Shown here piece after piece: positions 6,909 to 14,453 of a DNA stretch of 29,286 nt. The notes beneath the pieces were generated by a model that was given only the letters and a program-made list of their open reading frames with translations, was not told the origin of the DNA and made no database searches. How positions within the stretch are numbered: position 1 is the first letter of the stretch; each line of letters opens with the position of its first letter. Source of the stretch: SZUA-152 sp964401355. GTDB lineage: Bacteria > Pseudomonadota > Gammaproteobacteria > SZUA-152. Position numbers and translations under genes: made by a program. The stretch spans positions 1-29,286 of the forward strand of contig CAYNYJ010000045.1 in the NCBI GenBank assembly GCA_964401355.1, written 5' to 3'.

Positions 6909-7802
6909 CTACTGGAAATTGTAGATCGTAGTCTGGTTGGCTTCGACTGTGACATTGGCGGTGGCGATGAATCCGTCGCCGATGCTGTTGCCAAAGGCAA
7001 GGTCATCCAGGGCCGGATCGTCCCCATCGGCCTGACAGGTCAGTGCCAGGGTGTAATCACCGGCATTGAGGAAACCGGCCTCGTAGTTGTAGGTGTCATC
7101 CAATAACGAGGTGGTGACGGCGGTGGTCATGGAGCCGGTGTCGTCCGGGGAAATATTCAGGCCTTCAAACACATACACGGCGTAGGCGGTGTCGGGGTCG
7201 CAACTGGCGATCAGGGTGCCATCCACGTTGCCTTTGATGTGGCCGATCTCGCTGTTGTCCAACAGCCGCAGCGCCGGGCGCAGCTCGTAGGCACCATTCA
7301 TTTCGTGCACGGATTTGCGCAGATCAAAATCGATGGTGAAGTCGCTGCTGCCGGTGACCGAGACGTCAAAGCCCTGTACCAGTTTGAGGCCGGTCTCGTC
7401 GCCGCTGGGGATGGTTAGTTCTTCGGTGCTGCCGTCACTCAGCACAATATAGGTGTCCATGTCCCCGGCGGTATCTACTCCCAGTCGCACCCACTGGTAG
7501 GCACCGGCGGGCAGGCTGACGTTATCCAGCAAGGCGGTGGAGGCGCTGCCTTGCAGTGCCAGCAGGTCGATTTGTTTGGGCGGATCGAAATTGAAGACCT
7601 GGGAACCGCTGCCGCTGCCGAACACCTCGACGCTGCTGAATTGCACGTAAACATTTTGTGCGCCGTCTACTGGGGCGTCGGTGATGCTGAGGCTCAGGCT
7701 GCCAGTATCATCGCCGCCACCGCTACCACCGCAGGCGCTTAATATCAGGGCGGCCACTGCGGCCAGGGCAACTCGTTGTGGGGTTTTGGTCAGGATCTTC
7801 AT
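6909..7802 (-). CDS. DUF4382-domain lipoprotein
   Basis: A 297-aa lipoprotein: signal sequence with lipobox LSAC (Cys24), then a Gly/Ser/Asp-rich linker. The DUF4382 domain follows (about residues 35-190), opening with SLSLSITDAPVDGAQNVYVQF and containing IDLLALQG, LLDNVSLPAGAYQWVRL and FDLRKSVHEMNGAYELRPALRLLD. The last ~100 residues look like an Ig-like or carboxypeptidase-regulatory fold (IGHIKGNVDG, ending IYNFQ). DUF4382 proteins are surface or periplasmic lipoproteins of unknown function, often acidic as here. GAGGAG precedes the ATG. A good promoter with an operator-like motif lies about 60 bp upstream, shared with the divergent DUF6502 gene. Confidence 0.85.
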   Translation of the reverse strand: MKILTKTPQRVALAAVAALILSACGGSGGGDDTGSLSLSITDAPVDGAQNVYVQFSSVEVFGSGSGSQVFNFDPPKQIDLLALQGSASTALLDNVSLPAGAYQWVRLGVDTAGDMDTYIVLSDGSTEELTIPSGDETGLKLVQGFDVSVTGSSDFTIDFDLRKSVHEMNGAYELRPALRLLDNSEIGHIKGNVDGTLIASCDPDTAYAVYVFEGLNISPDDTGSMTTAVTTSLLDDTYNYEAGFLNAGDYTLALTCQADGDDPALDDLAFGNSIGDGFIATANVTVEANQTTIYNFQ

Positions 7803-7836
7803 GTTAGGACTCCTCGAAATAGGGACAATTTTAGAA

Positions 7837-7851
7837 GTGGGAATTTTTCCC
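7837..7851. promoter_or_regulatory. Operator-like motif, copy 1
   Basis: GTGGGAATTTTTCCC, which contains the near-perfect dyad GGGAA-TTT-TTCCC. It sits just downstream of the predicted transcription start of the DUF4382 gene and 33 bp from the second copy. The regulator is unknown. Confidence 0.5.
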
Positions 7852-7862
7852 TCTTGATGCTG

Positions 7863-7891
7863 ATATTATGTGGTAATTTTTCCCACGTCAA
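7863..7891 (-). promoter_or_regulatory. Sigma70-type promoter of the DUF4382 gene
   Basis: On the minus strand TTGACG (7886-7891), a 17-bp spacer and TAATAT (7863-7868) form a near-consensus promoter. The start of transcription would be near 7856, about 54 bases before the ATG at 7802. The spacer contains the second copy of the GTGG-K-AATTTTTCCC motif, an arrangement that suits repression. Confidence 0.6.
7870..7884. promoter_or_regulatory. Operator-like motif, copy 2
   Basis: GTGGTAATTTTTCCC differs by one base from the motif at 7837-7851 and lies in the spacer of the predicted DUF4382 promoter, on the same face region about three helical turns away. It may also act on the divergent DUF6502 gene. 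Confidence 0.5.
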
Positions 7892-8020
7892 GCTATGATG
7901 GGTTCAGTGGAGATGACTTTTACAGGCTGTGACCGGGTTCACCGTGACAGGCAGGCAATTTTTAGCAGCCATCCTATTCGGTGTCGGCATCGACACCTAT
8001 CAGGGGTAAGACGGGAATAT

Positions 8021-8905
8021 ATGAGCAAGCCAGCACAAAGCACTGAGACAACCGGGGGTAGCGACGCCCTGCTGCGCGCCCTGCGGTGGCTATTCCGTCC
8101 GTTAGTGCGCCTGTTTATCGAGAAGGGCGTGAGCTATCCCCAGCTGCGTGAATTACTGAAGGCCCTGTACGTGGAAGTGGCGGATGAAGAGTTCGCCTTA
8201 CAGGGCAAGCGGCCCTCGGACAGCCGCATCTTTGTTTTGACCGGAGTACATCGCAAGGACGTCAAACGCCTGCGCGGTGATGACGCGAACCGGTCGCCCG
8301 CAGCGTTCACCGTTTCCACTCTGGGTGCCGAGCTGGTGGCGTACTGGCTGGGCTCGGCCGATTTTCAGGATGAGCAGGGCCAGCCCCGGCGACTGGCGCG
8401 GCTGTCAGGGGAGGGTGTGGCCGGATTTGATGCGTTGGTCGCTTGTGTCAGTAAAGACGTGCGCCCGCGCGTCATTCTTGATGAGTGGCTGCGCCTCGGC
8501 GTGGTGAGTCTGGACGCGCAGGATCACGTCTGTCTCGACCAGAACGCCTTTGTGCCCTCGGCCGGCTTTGATGAAAAGGTCTGGTTTTTAGGTCGTCATC
8601 TGCATGATCACGCCGCTGCTTGTGTGCACAATCTGTTACAGGAAAATCCCCCCATGTTCGAGCGCAGCGTGTACTACAGTGGACTGACAGCGGAGTCGGT
8701 GGCCAGCCTGCGCGAGTCCGCACAGGCACAGGGTATGGCGTTATTACAGACCTTGAATCAGGCCGCGCTGGAACGCCAGCAGGCTGACAAAGGTAAGGCT
8801 GGGACACAGCAGCGCATGCGTTTTGGCGCCTATTGGTTTAATGAAACGGTTGTGTCACGTAGTGAAAAAACGTCACGCACGGATGACGCTGATCGTAGTC
8901 CTTAA
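8021..8905 (+). CDS. DUF6502 family protein
   Basis: A 294-aa cytoplasmic protein. Its N-terminus (LLRALRWLFRPLVRLFIEKGVSYPQLRELLKALYVEVADEEF) and the following DSRIFVLTGVHRKDVKRLRG match the family called DUF6502; the C-terminus RMRFGAYWFNETVV also fits. The pattern of short helices around GVSYPQLRELLKALYVEVA looks like a winged-helix or helix-turn-helix fold, so a DNA-binding role is plausible but inferred. The ATG at 8021 is chosen (GACGGGAA upstream, family-like N-terminus); the longer frame from 7895 begins inside the operator/promoter region. The DUF5666 lipoprotein gene follows after 30 bp, suggesting an operon. Confidence 0.8.
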   Translation: MSKPAQSTETTGGSDALLRALRWLFRPLVRLFIEKGVSYPQLRELLKALYVEVADEEFALQGKRPSDSRIFVLTGVHRKDVKRLRGDDANRSPAAFTVSTLGAELVAYWLGSADFQDEQGQPRRLARLSGEGVAGFDALVACVSKDVRPRVILDEWLRLGVVSLDAQDHVCLDQNAFVPSAGFDEKVWFLGRHLHDHAAACVHNLLQENPPMFERSVYYSGLTAESVASLRESAQAQGMALLQTLNQAALERQQADKGKAGTQQRMRFGAYWFNETVVSRSEKTSRTDDADRSP

Positions 8906-8935
8906 ATTGAGTAACCCAACAAAGTGAGACACCCC

Positions 8936-9982
8936 ATGAGACCGCTTCCCATAATATTGTGCATCGTTATCCTCGGCCTGTTGGCGGGCTGTGCAAGTCC
9001 GGCAGGCGAGTCGTTGGCGCGTTTGGAGGGCGATGACGAAAGTGGCCTGGGCGGCACCGGCCACAGCGGAGATTCGGGCTTGGGTGGCACCGGCATCATT
9101 GGTGAAATCACCGGCTTCGGCAGTATCTTTGTCAACGGCATTGAGGTGGAAATCGAACCCCGCACCCGCCTGTCGCACAACGGCCTGCCGGTGGCGAGCT
9201 ATGAATTTGCCCGTGGCGATGTGGTGGAACTGCGCACTCAGTTAGTGGGTGGTTTGAGTGTGACGCGTGAAGTCCGTATTCGTAACGCGGTGATCGGCCA
9301 GGTGCAGCAGGTTGATGTGGTGGCGCGTCGCTTCCAGGTGTTGGGCCAAACCGTGCAACTGGGGTCGCTCCATCTATTGCTGCCGCAGCCCGGACAGTTT
9401 GTCGCGGTCAGCGGTTTCCGCGATAACGCTGCCACCATCCATGCCAGCCGGGTGGTGGAGGTCGCGGCGACGCCGAGCGTGTGGCTGCAAGGCGCGGTGC
9501 AGGTGACGAGTCCGGGTCAGATGCGGATTGGCCAACAGCTGATTGATATTAATTCTGCCAGCAGCCTGGAACCGGGGACGGTGATCGGGGTGCAGGGGGT
9601 GATGCGCGGCAGTCGCTTGCAGGTGCAACGACGGGTGTCTACCCAGCCCTTTAGCGCTGAGGTGCAGCAGCTGCGGGTGCAGGGTTACCTGCAAGGCTCC
9701 GCTGCCCAGGGTTATCGTATTGGCGGGATTGCCCTGGAACGGATTGATGCCGATCTGGTTGCAGCCTCGATGCGGGGTCAGCCGCTGCGGCTGGAACTGC
9801 GCAAGAGCGGGGCCGGAGCCTGGCAGGCGTTGCGTCAGATCAAGCCGCTGAATATGCCCATGGGGCGGCCGCAAGCCCTGTCACCTCTGCGCTCACAGGC
9901 TCAACCACGGTCGCGCTCGCAGGTGCCCATACCGATGCGTCCGCCACGGCCAATATTCAGCCCTGGCCGGTTCGGCCGCTGA
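8936..9982 (+). CDS. DUF5666-domain lipoprotein
   Basis: A 348-aa lipoprotein with signal sequence and lipobox LAGC (Cys19). Next come two SGLGGTG repeats and then the DUF5666 signature IIGEITGFGSIFVNGIEVEIE. Two or three copies of a small beta domain follow (IGQVQQVDVVARRFQVLGQTVQLG, VAVSGFRDNAATIHASRVV, PGTVIGVQGVMRGSRLQVQ). The C-terminal ~45 residues are proline/arginine-rich and probably disordered. The function is unknown; DUF5666 genes commonly sit beside DUF6502 genes, as here (30 bp apart). The ATG at 8936 gives a normal short lipoprotein n-region; a GTG at 8924 would add four residues. Confidence 0.83.
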   Translation: MRPLPIILCIVILGLLAGCASPAGESLARLEGDDESGLGGTGHSGDSGLGGTGIIGEITGFGSIFVNGIEVEIEPRTRLSHNGLPVASYEFARGDVVELRTQLVGGLSVTREVRIRNAVIGQVQQVDVVARRFQVLGQTVQLGSLHLLLPQPGQFVAVSGFRDNAATIHASRVVEVAATPSVWLQGAVQVTSPGQMRIGQQLIDINSASSLEPGTVIGVQGVMRGSRLQVQRRVSTQPFSAEVQQLRVQGYLQGSAAQGYRIGGIALERIDADLVAASMRGQPLRLELRKSGAGAWQALRQIKPLNMPMGRPQALSPLRSQAQPRSRSQVPIPMRPPRPIFSPGRFGR

Positions 9983-10077
9983 TCGCGAACCGCGGGCAAA
10001 CGTGTAGAATGCGTCTCTGACTTTGGCGCTCACTGGTTCGCATTGGGCGAGCGTGTTTAGTGCGAGGAATCCTGTTT

Positions 10078-10731
10078 ATGTGTGCTTTAGCATCGCTTCG
10101 CCGCGGTTTGTCGAGGGCGGGGTTTGTCCTCGTGATGGTTTTTACGGCGGCCAATGTGCAGGCCGATGCGGTCATTGAACGCCTGCAAGCCTTTTTTTCT
10201 GAACAGGGCAGCATGCGCGCGGATTTTGTGCAGACGGTGCGGGGTGCCGCATTTGCGCAGCCGGAAGAATCGAGTGGCACGTTTATGCTGCAACGTCCGG
10301 GTAAATTTCGCTGGGATTATCGCCTGCCCTATGAGCAACAGATTATTGCCGATGGCAAACGGTTGTGGATTTACGACGTGGATCTTGAGCAAGTCATCGT
10401 CAAACCGATGGATGCGGCCTTAGGGGATACCCCGGCTTTATTGCTCAGTGGTGGCGATGCGGTGTTGGCGCGGTTTGACATCGACGGATTGACGGATCGG
10501 GCTGATGACCTGTTGTGGGTGCGTTTGGTGCCAAAACAGGCCGATACCGGTTTTAAAGAGATTCGCCTCGGTTTTGGGCCGAAACACCTACTGAGCATGG
10601 AATTGGTGGATGGTTTTGGTCAGGTGACGCGACTGGTTTTTTCCCATGTCGAGACGGGGGTGCGCCTGCCCAAAGACAGCTTCCGTTTCGTGCCGCCTGA
10701 AGGGGTGGATGTGGTGGGTGAGGCGGGATAG
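10078..10731 (+). CDS. lolA: Outer-membrane lipoprotein carrier protein LolA
   Basis: A 217-aa periplasmic chaperone that takes lipoproteins from LolCDE and delivers them to LolB. The signal peptide (residues 1-29, ending VQA) precedes a LolA fold: LQAFFSEQGSMRADFVQTV, GTFMLQRPGKFRWDY, QQIIADGKRLWIYDVDLEQV, then LVDGFGQVTRLVFSHVETG. The ATG at 10078 is chosen because GAGGA lies 9 bases upstream; the GTG at 10060 lies before that site. It starts the backbone run lolA-rarA that in relatives directly follows ftsK. It also serves the lipoproteins encoded nearby, but only as a general housekeeping step. Confidence 0.95.
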   Translation: MCALASLRRGLSRAGFVLVMVFTAANVQADAVIERLQAFFSEQGSMRADFVQTVRGAAFAQPEESSGTFMLQRPGKFRWDYRLPYEQQIIADGKRLWIYDVDLEQVIVKPMDAALGDTPALLLSGGDAVLARFDIDGLTDRADDLLWVRLVPKQADTGFKEIRLGFGPKHLLSMELVDGFGQVTRLVFSHVETGVRLPKDSFRFVPPEGVDVVGEAG

Positions 10732-10770
10732 CTCCGCAGGCTTGTGCCTACGCGTTAATTTGCACGTTCC

Positions 10771-10800
10771 GCGTGGGTACAAAAAACGTGCCCACCCTAC
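10771..10800. repeat. GTAGGGTGGGCA-type palindromic repeat, single unit
   Basis: A 30-bp unit with CGTGGG, an A-rich centre and CGTGCCCACCCTAC, found between lolA and rarA. The same unit occurs twice, inverted, between serS and cysG (14454-14528). It is a short intergenic palindromic repeat that could form a hairpin in mRNA. Confidence 0.65.
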
Positions 10801-10827
10801 GGTTTTTGTTGGGTGCCATCATTTGTA

Positions 10828-12177
10828 ATGCAAAACTCCATCGACCTTTTCGCCGCCACTGAAGACCCGCTCAGCCATCCGCTGGCGGATCGCATGCGCC
10901 CGCGTGACTTATCGGAGTACTGTGGGCAGTCGCACATGCTGGCCGAAGGCAAACCGCTACGGCTGGCGATTGAATCGGACAAGCTGCATTCCATGGTGTT
11001 TTGGGGGCCGCCGGGCACCGGCAAAACTACCCTGGCGCGGATGATTGCGCGGCGCGCGACGGCGGAATTTATCAGCCTCTCGGCGGTGCTTTCCGGGGTT
11101 AAGGATATCCGTGCTGCCATCGACACGGCACAGCGTCTGCGTCGTGAACAGGGTCGTGCCACGGTGTTGTTTGTGGACGAGGTGCATCGCTTTAATAAAT
11201 CCCAGCAGGATGCCTTTTTGCCCTTCGTGGAAGACGGCACGGTGACCTTCATCGGGGCCACTACGGAAAATCCCTCGTTTGAATTGAATAACGCGCTGCT
11301 ATCGCGGGTGCGGGTGTACGTACTCAAATCTCTGAGCGTGGAAGAAATACGCAGGGTGGTCGATCAGGCCCTGGCGGACGTGGAACGCGGTTTGGGTGGG
11401 CGGGCCTTGCAGGTGGATGACGAGCAGCGGGATGCCCTGGCACGCGCCGCCGATGGCGATGCGCGGCGTGCTTTGAATCTGCTGGAGATTGCCGCCGATC
11501 TGACCGAGATCGGTGAGGACGGTATCGAGCGTCTGGATGCGTCACTATTGAACGAGGTGCTGGGCGGTGGACTGCGGCGTTTTGACAAGGGTGGCGAGGC
11601 CTTTTACGAGCAGATTTCGGCGATGCACAAATCGGTACGCGGCTCCAATCCCGATGCTGCACTGTACTGGATGACGCGTATGCTCGATGGCGGTTGTGAT
11701 CCCCTGTATGTCGCGCGTCGAGTGGTGCGTATGGCCTCGGAAGATATTGGCAACGCCGATCCGCGCGGCCTGCAACTGGCGCTCAATGCCTGGGATGTGC
11801 TGGAGCGCCTCGGCAGTCCCGAGGGCGAATTGGCGGTAGCTCAGGCGGTGCTGTATTTAGCCTGTGCGCCTAAAAGTAACGCGGTGTACGCGGCCTACAA
11901 TAGCGCCGTGGCGGATGTGCGCAAGGAAGGGTCGCAAGAGGTGCCCTTGCATTTGCGCAACGCGCCCACCCAATTGATGAAGGAGCTGGATTACGGCAAG
12001 GCCTATCGCTACGCTCATGATGAGCCGGAAGGCTATGCTGCAGGGGAGAAGTATTTTCCAGAGGCTTTGGGGGAGCGAGTATACTATCGTCCCGTGGCCC
12101 GGGGGCTGGAAATCAAGATTGGCAAGCGACTTGCGCATCTGCGGCAACTGGATAAAAATCCGAAAAATTCGGGCTAA
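10828..12177 (+). CDS. rarA: Replication-associated recombination protein A (RarA/MgsA) AAA+ ATPase
   Basis: A 449-aa AAA+ ATPase of the RarA/WRNIP1 family, which acts at stalled replication forks and interacts with SSB and clamp loader functions. Walker A is GPPGTGKTT (60-68), Walker B VLFVDEVH (113-120), sensor 1 GATTENPSFELN, the arginine finger region LLSRVRVY, and the C-terminal MgsA domain contains the typical LDGGCDPLYVARRVVRMASEDIG. The ATG at 10828 is chosen; a GTG at 10813 would add MPSFV. Neither has a good ribosome site, and a palindromic repeat sits immediately upstream, so the true start is slightly uncertain. It follows lolA as in other gammaproteobacteria. Confidence 0.95.
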   Translation: MQNSIDLFAATEDPLSHPLADRMRPRDLSEYCGQSHMLAEGKPLRLAIESDKLHSMVFWGPPGTGKTTLARMIARRATAEFISLSAVLSGVKDIRAAIDTAQRLRREQGRATVLFVDEVHRFNKSQQDAFLPFVEDGTVTFIGATTENPSFELNNALLSRVRVYVLKSLSVEEIRRVVDQALADVERGLGGRALQVDDEQRDALARAADGDARRALNLLEIAADLTEIGEDGIERLDASLLNEVLGGGLRRFDKGGEAFYEQISAMHKSVRGSNPDAALYWMTRMLDGGCDPLYVARRVVRMASEDIGNADPRGLQLALNAWDVLERLGSPEGELAVAQAVLYLACAPKSNAVYAAYNSAVADVRKEGSQEVPLHLRNAPTQLMKELDYGKAYRYAHDEPEGYAAGEKYFPEALGERVYYRPVARGLEIKIGKRLAHLRQLDKNPKNSG

Positions 12178-12231
12178 ATCGATGGTCTTGACGGATATGT
12201 TTTCCACTAAGATGAAAAAGTTGGCCAGTCT

Positions 12232-12603
12232 ATGCAAATATTGGCGATAGCAGTCGGCGGTGCGGCTGGTGCTCTGCTACGTTTCTGGATGTCTAACGGT
12301 ATTTATGGATTATTGGGGCGCAGTTTTCCTTACGGCACTTTGGCCGTCAATGTGCTGGGCTCTCTGTTGATGGGTTTTTTGTACGTGCTGCTCATTGACA
12401 AGTTGGCCCTGGGGCCACAATGGCGGGCGGCGTTACTGATCGGTTTGTTGGGTGCCTTTACCACCTTCTCCACTTTCTCCATGGAAACGCTGAACCTAGT
12501 GGAAGCCGGTGAAGTTTTCAAGGCGTTGCTAAATGTGCTGCTGAGTATTTCGCTGTGTTTGGTTGCCACCTGGTTTGGTGTGCTGGCTGGGAGGTCGATA
12601 TGA
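12232..12603 (+). CDS. crcB: Fluoride ion channel FluC/CrcB
   Basis: A 123-aa inner membrane protein with four transmembrane helices that dimerises into a fluoride exporter. Family signatures are AVGGAAGALLRFW, YGTLAVNVLGSLLMGF and GLLGAFTTFSTFSMET, the last holding the phenylalanines and the TFSTF motif of the fluoride pore. The start ATG follows rarA by 54 bp, and the stop overlaps the next gene start (ATGA), so it is translationally coupled to the DUF190 gene. No fluoride riboswitch was recognised upstream. The identity is secure. Confidence 0.95.
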   Translation: MQILAIAVGGAAGALLRFWMSNGIYGLLGRSFPYGTLAVNVLGSLLMGFLYVLLIDKLALGPQWRAALLIGLLGAFTTFSTFSMETLNLVEAGEVFKALLNVLLSISLCLVATWFGVLAGRSI

Positions 12604-12968
12604 AAACCGTGATGTTGGAAACTGTTGAAATTATGATGGTGCGCGTGTACCTCACTGAAGCCAAGGCGCACCTGGAGTCCCTGTTGAAACATCTGCAGGA
12701 TCAGAACCTGGTGCGCGGAGTGACGGTATTTCGGGGTATTGCAGGCTTTGGCCCGTCGGGCAAACTGCATTCTTCGTCGTTGCTGGATGTGTCATTGGAT
12801 TTGCCGGTGGTGATCGAATTCTTTGATGAGCCGGAAAAGACCGCCGCGATGATCGAATCCCTTTATCCCAAGGTGGGTGCTGGTCACATCGTCAGCTGGC
12901 CAGTAAAGTTGACGATTGATCAAATCGTTAAGGAACCTCTGATTTATTCTGGGCGAAGTAGATTGTGA
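12600..12968 (+). CDS. DUF190 family protein
   Basis: A 122-aa small cytoplasmic protein of the DUF190 family, PII-like in fold, frequently found next to crcB. The pattern VYLTEAKAHLESLLKHLQDQNLVRGVTVFRGIAGFG, then SLDLPVVIEFFDEPEKTAAM is typical. The start overlaps the crcB stop by four bases and GGGAGG is upstream. The family core ends near VSWPVKL; the last ~14 residues (from about Val110) are encoded by the left end of a repeat element (12927-13119), which also supplies the stop codon. That suggests the original 3' end was replaced by an insertion. The molecular role is unknown, with a link to fluoride export inferred from context only. Confidence 0.88.
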   Translation: MKTVMLETVEIMMVRVYLTEAKAHLESLLKHLQDQNLVRGVTVFRGIAGFGPSGKLHSSSLLDVSLDLPVVIEFFDEPEKTAAMIESLYPKVGAGHIVSWPVKLTIDQIVKEPLIYSGRSRL

Positions 12969-13119
12969 TCTAAAATGTTCAGATTTACCAACAGTAGGCG
13001 CTTTTAGGCGAGGCGCGAATCGCACGTAATGGCTGGCTATTGCGAAGATTCGCAACGATGAAGCTGGATGTTTTAGGCGCAAGATACGAGTCCATGAATA
13101 GATCAGAGGATTCCTTAAC
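12927..13119. mobile_element. MITE-like element, family 2
   Basis: A 193-bp element bounded by 23-24-bp inverted repeats: GTTAAGGAACCTCTGATTTA.. (12927-12949) and ..ATCAGAGGATTCCTTAAC (13096-13119), differing by one substitution and one extra base. Inside is a second inverted repeat GCGAATC/GATTCGC (13015-13021, 13047-13053) and the string AGTAGGCGCTTTTAGGCGA (12993-13011), which differs by one base from a string in family 1. There is no coding sequence of its own. The left end overlaps the end of the DUF190 gene and the right end lies 47 bp before serS. Confidence 0.65.
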
Positions 13120-13165
13120 TAATCCCCTCGTTGAAAAAATAAAAATTTAGAGAGATAACAATTTA

Positions 13166-14443
13166 ATGTTAGACCCAAAGCTGATACGCAGTGAATTGGA
13201 AATCGTCGTGGAGAAATTGGCGCGCCGTGGTTTTACCCTGAATGCCGAATTGCTCGCGACGCTGGAAAACCGCCGCAAAGACCTTCAGATGCACACTCAG
13301 GATTTACAACGCTTGCGCAACAACAGTGCCAAGGCCATCGGCAAGGCCAAGGCCAATGGGGAAGATACCGTCCCGTTGCTGGCGGCGGTTGCCGATATCG
13401 GTGACAAATTGCGTGATGGTGAAAACCAGCTGGGTGAGATACAGGCGCAGCTGAATGACATCTTGATGGGTGTGCCGAACCTACCGCATGCCAGTGTACC
13501 CGTGGGCCTCGATGAAAATGACAATGAAGAAGTACGTCGCTGGGGTGAACCCAAGACCTTTGATTTTACCGTCAGGGATCACGTTGACCTGGGTGCTTTG
13601 GTTGATGGCATGGATTTCGAGACAGCGGCGAAAATTACCGGCAGTCGTTTCAGTTTGCTCAGTGGCTCGCTGGCGCGGATGCATCGAGCGCTTATCCAAT
13701 TCATGTTAGACACTCACACTGACAAGCATGGTTACACGGAAACCTACGTGCCGTATCTGGTGAATGCCGATAGCCTGCGTGGTACGGGCCAATTGCCCAA
13801 GTTTGAAGAAGATCTGTTTCAGGTGGGCGATGGGGGGCATTACCTGATCCCTACCGCTGAGGTACCGCTGACCAATATCGTGCGTGATGTGATCCTTGAA
13901 AATGCGGATATGCCGCGTAAATTTGTCGCTCATACCCCGTGTTTTCGCAGTGAGGCGGGTGCCTATGGTAAGGATACCCGTGGCCTGATTCGTCAGCACC
14001 AGTTTGAAAAGGTGGAGCTGGTACAAGTGGTGCGCCCGGAAGATTCCTATGCGGCGTTGGAAGAGTTGACTGGTCATGCCGAGAGCATCCTGCAAGCACT
14101 CAAGCTCCCTTATCGCCTAATGACCCTATGCTCTGGTGATATGGGTTTTTCCAGTGCCAAGACCTATGATCTGGAAGTCTGGTTGCCCGCTCAGAACACC
14201 TATCGCGAAATATCTTCCTGCTCGAATTTTGAAGATTTTCAGGCACGCCGCATGTTGGCGCGTTATCGCACCGCCGGAGGAGGCAAACCGGAGCTGGTAC
14301 ATACGGTGAATGGTTCCGGCCTGGCGGTGGGACGTACCCTGGTCGCAATAATGGAAAATTATCAAAATGCCGATGGCAGTATTAGCGTGCCAGAAGTGTT
14401 GCGTCCGTACATGGGTGGGCTGCAAACCATTCCGTCTGTTTAG
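13166..14443 (+). CDS. serS: Serine--tRNA ligase
   Basis: A 425-aa class II aminoacyl-tRNA synthetase that charges tRNA-Ser and tRNA-Sec. The N-terminal coiled-coil arm spans about residues 28-100 (LENRRKDLQMHTQDLQRLRN). The catalytic domain has motif 2 (CFRSEAGAYGKDTRGLIRQH, then QFEKVELV) and motif 3 (GSGLAVGRTLVAIMENYQN); TAEVPLTN is also present. Length is normal. AGAGAGATAAC precedes the ATG by a short distance. It is part of the conserved chromosomal run after rarA; between it and the DUF190 gene lies a small repeat element. The identity is certain. Confidence 0.98.
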   Translation: MLDPKLIRSELEIVVEKLARRGFTLNAELLATLENRRKDLQMHTQDLQRLRNNSAKAIGKAKANGEDTVPLLAAVADIGDKLRDGENQLGEIQAQLNDILMGVPNLPHASVPVGLDENDNEEVRRWGEPKTFDFTVRDHVDLGALVDGMDFETAAKITGSRFSLLSGSLARMHRALIQFMLDTHTDKHGYTETYVPYLVNADSLRGTGQLPKFEEDLFQVGDGGHYLIPTAEVPLTNIVRDVILENADMPRKFVAHTPCFRSEAGAYGKDTRGLIRQHQFEKVELVQVVRPEDSYAALEELTGHAESILQALKLPYRLMTLCSGDMGFSSAKTYDLEVWLPAQNTYREISSCSNFEDFQARRMLARYRTAGGGKPELVHTVNGSGLAVGRTLVAIMENYQNADGSISVPEVLRPYMGGLQTIPSV

Positions 14444-14453
14444 CATTCTTATC

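Noticed and set aside
10797..11327. 176-aa open frame on the minus strand opposite rarA
   Set aside because: It is antisense to the Walker A/B part of rarA, with serine/arginine-rich composition and no ribosome site; a shadow of a GC-rich gene.
12181..12231. Fluoride riboswitch before crcB
   Set aside because: The 54-bp space after rarA is too short and shows no pattern of the crcB RNA motif.
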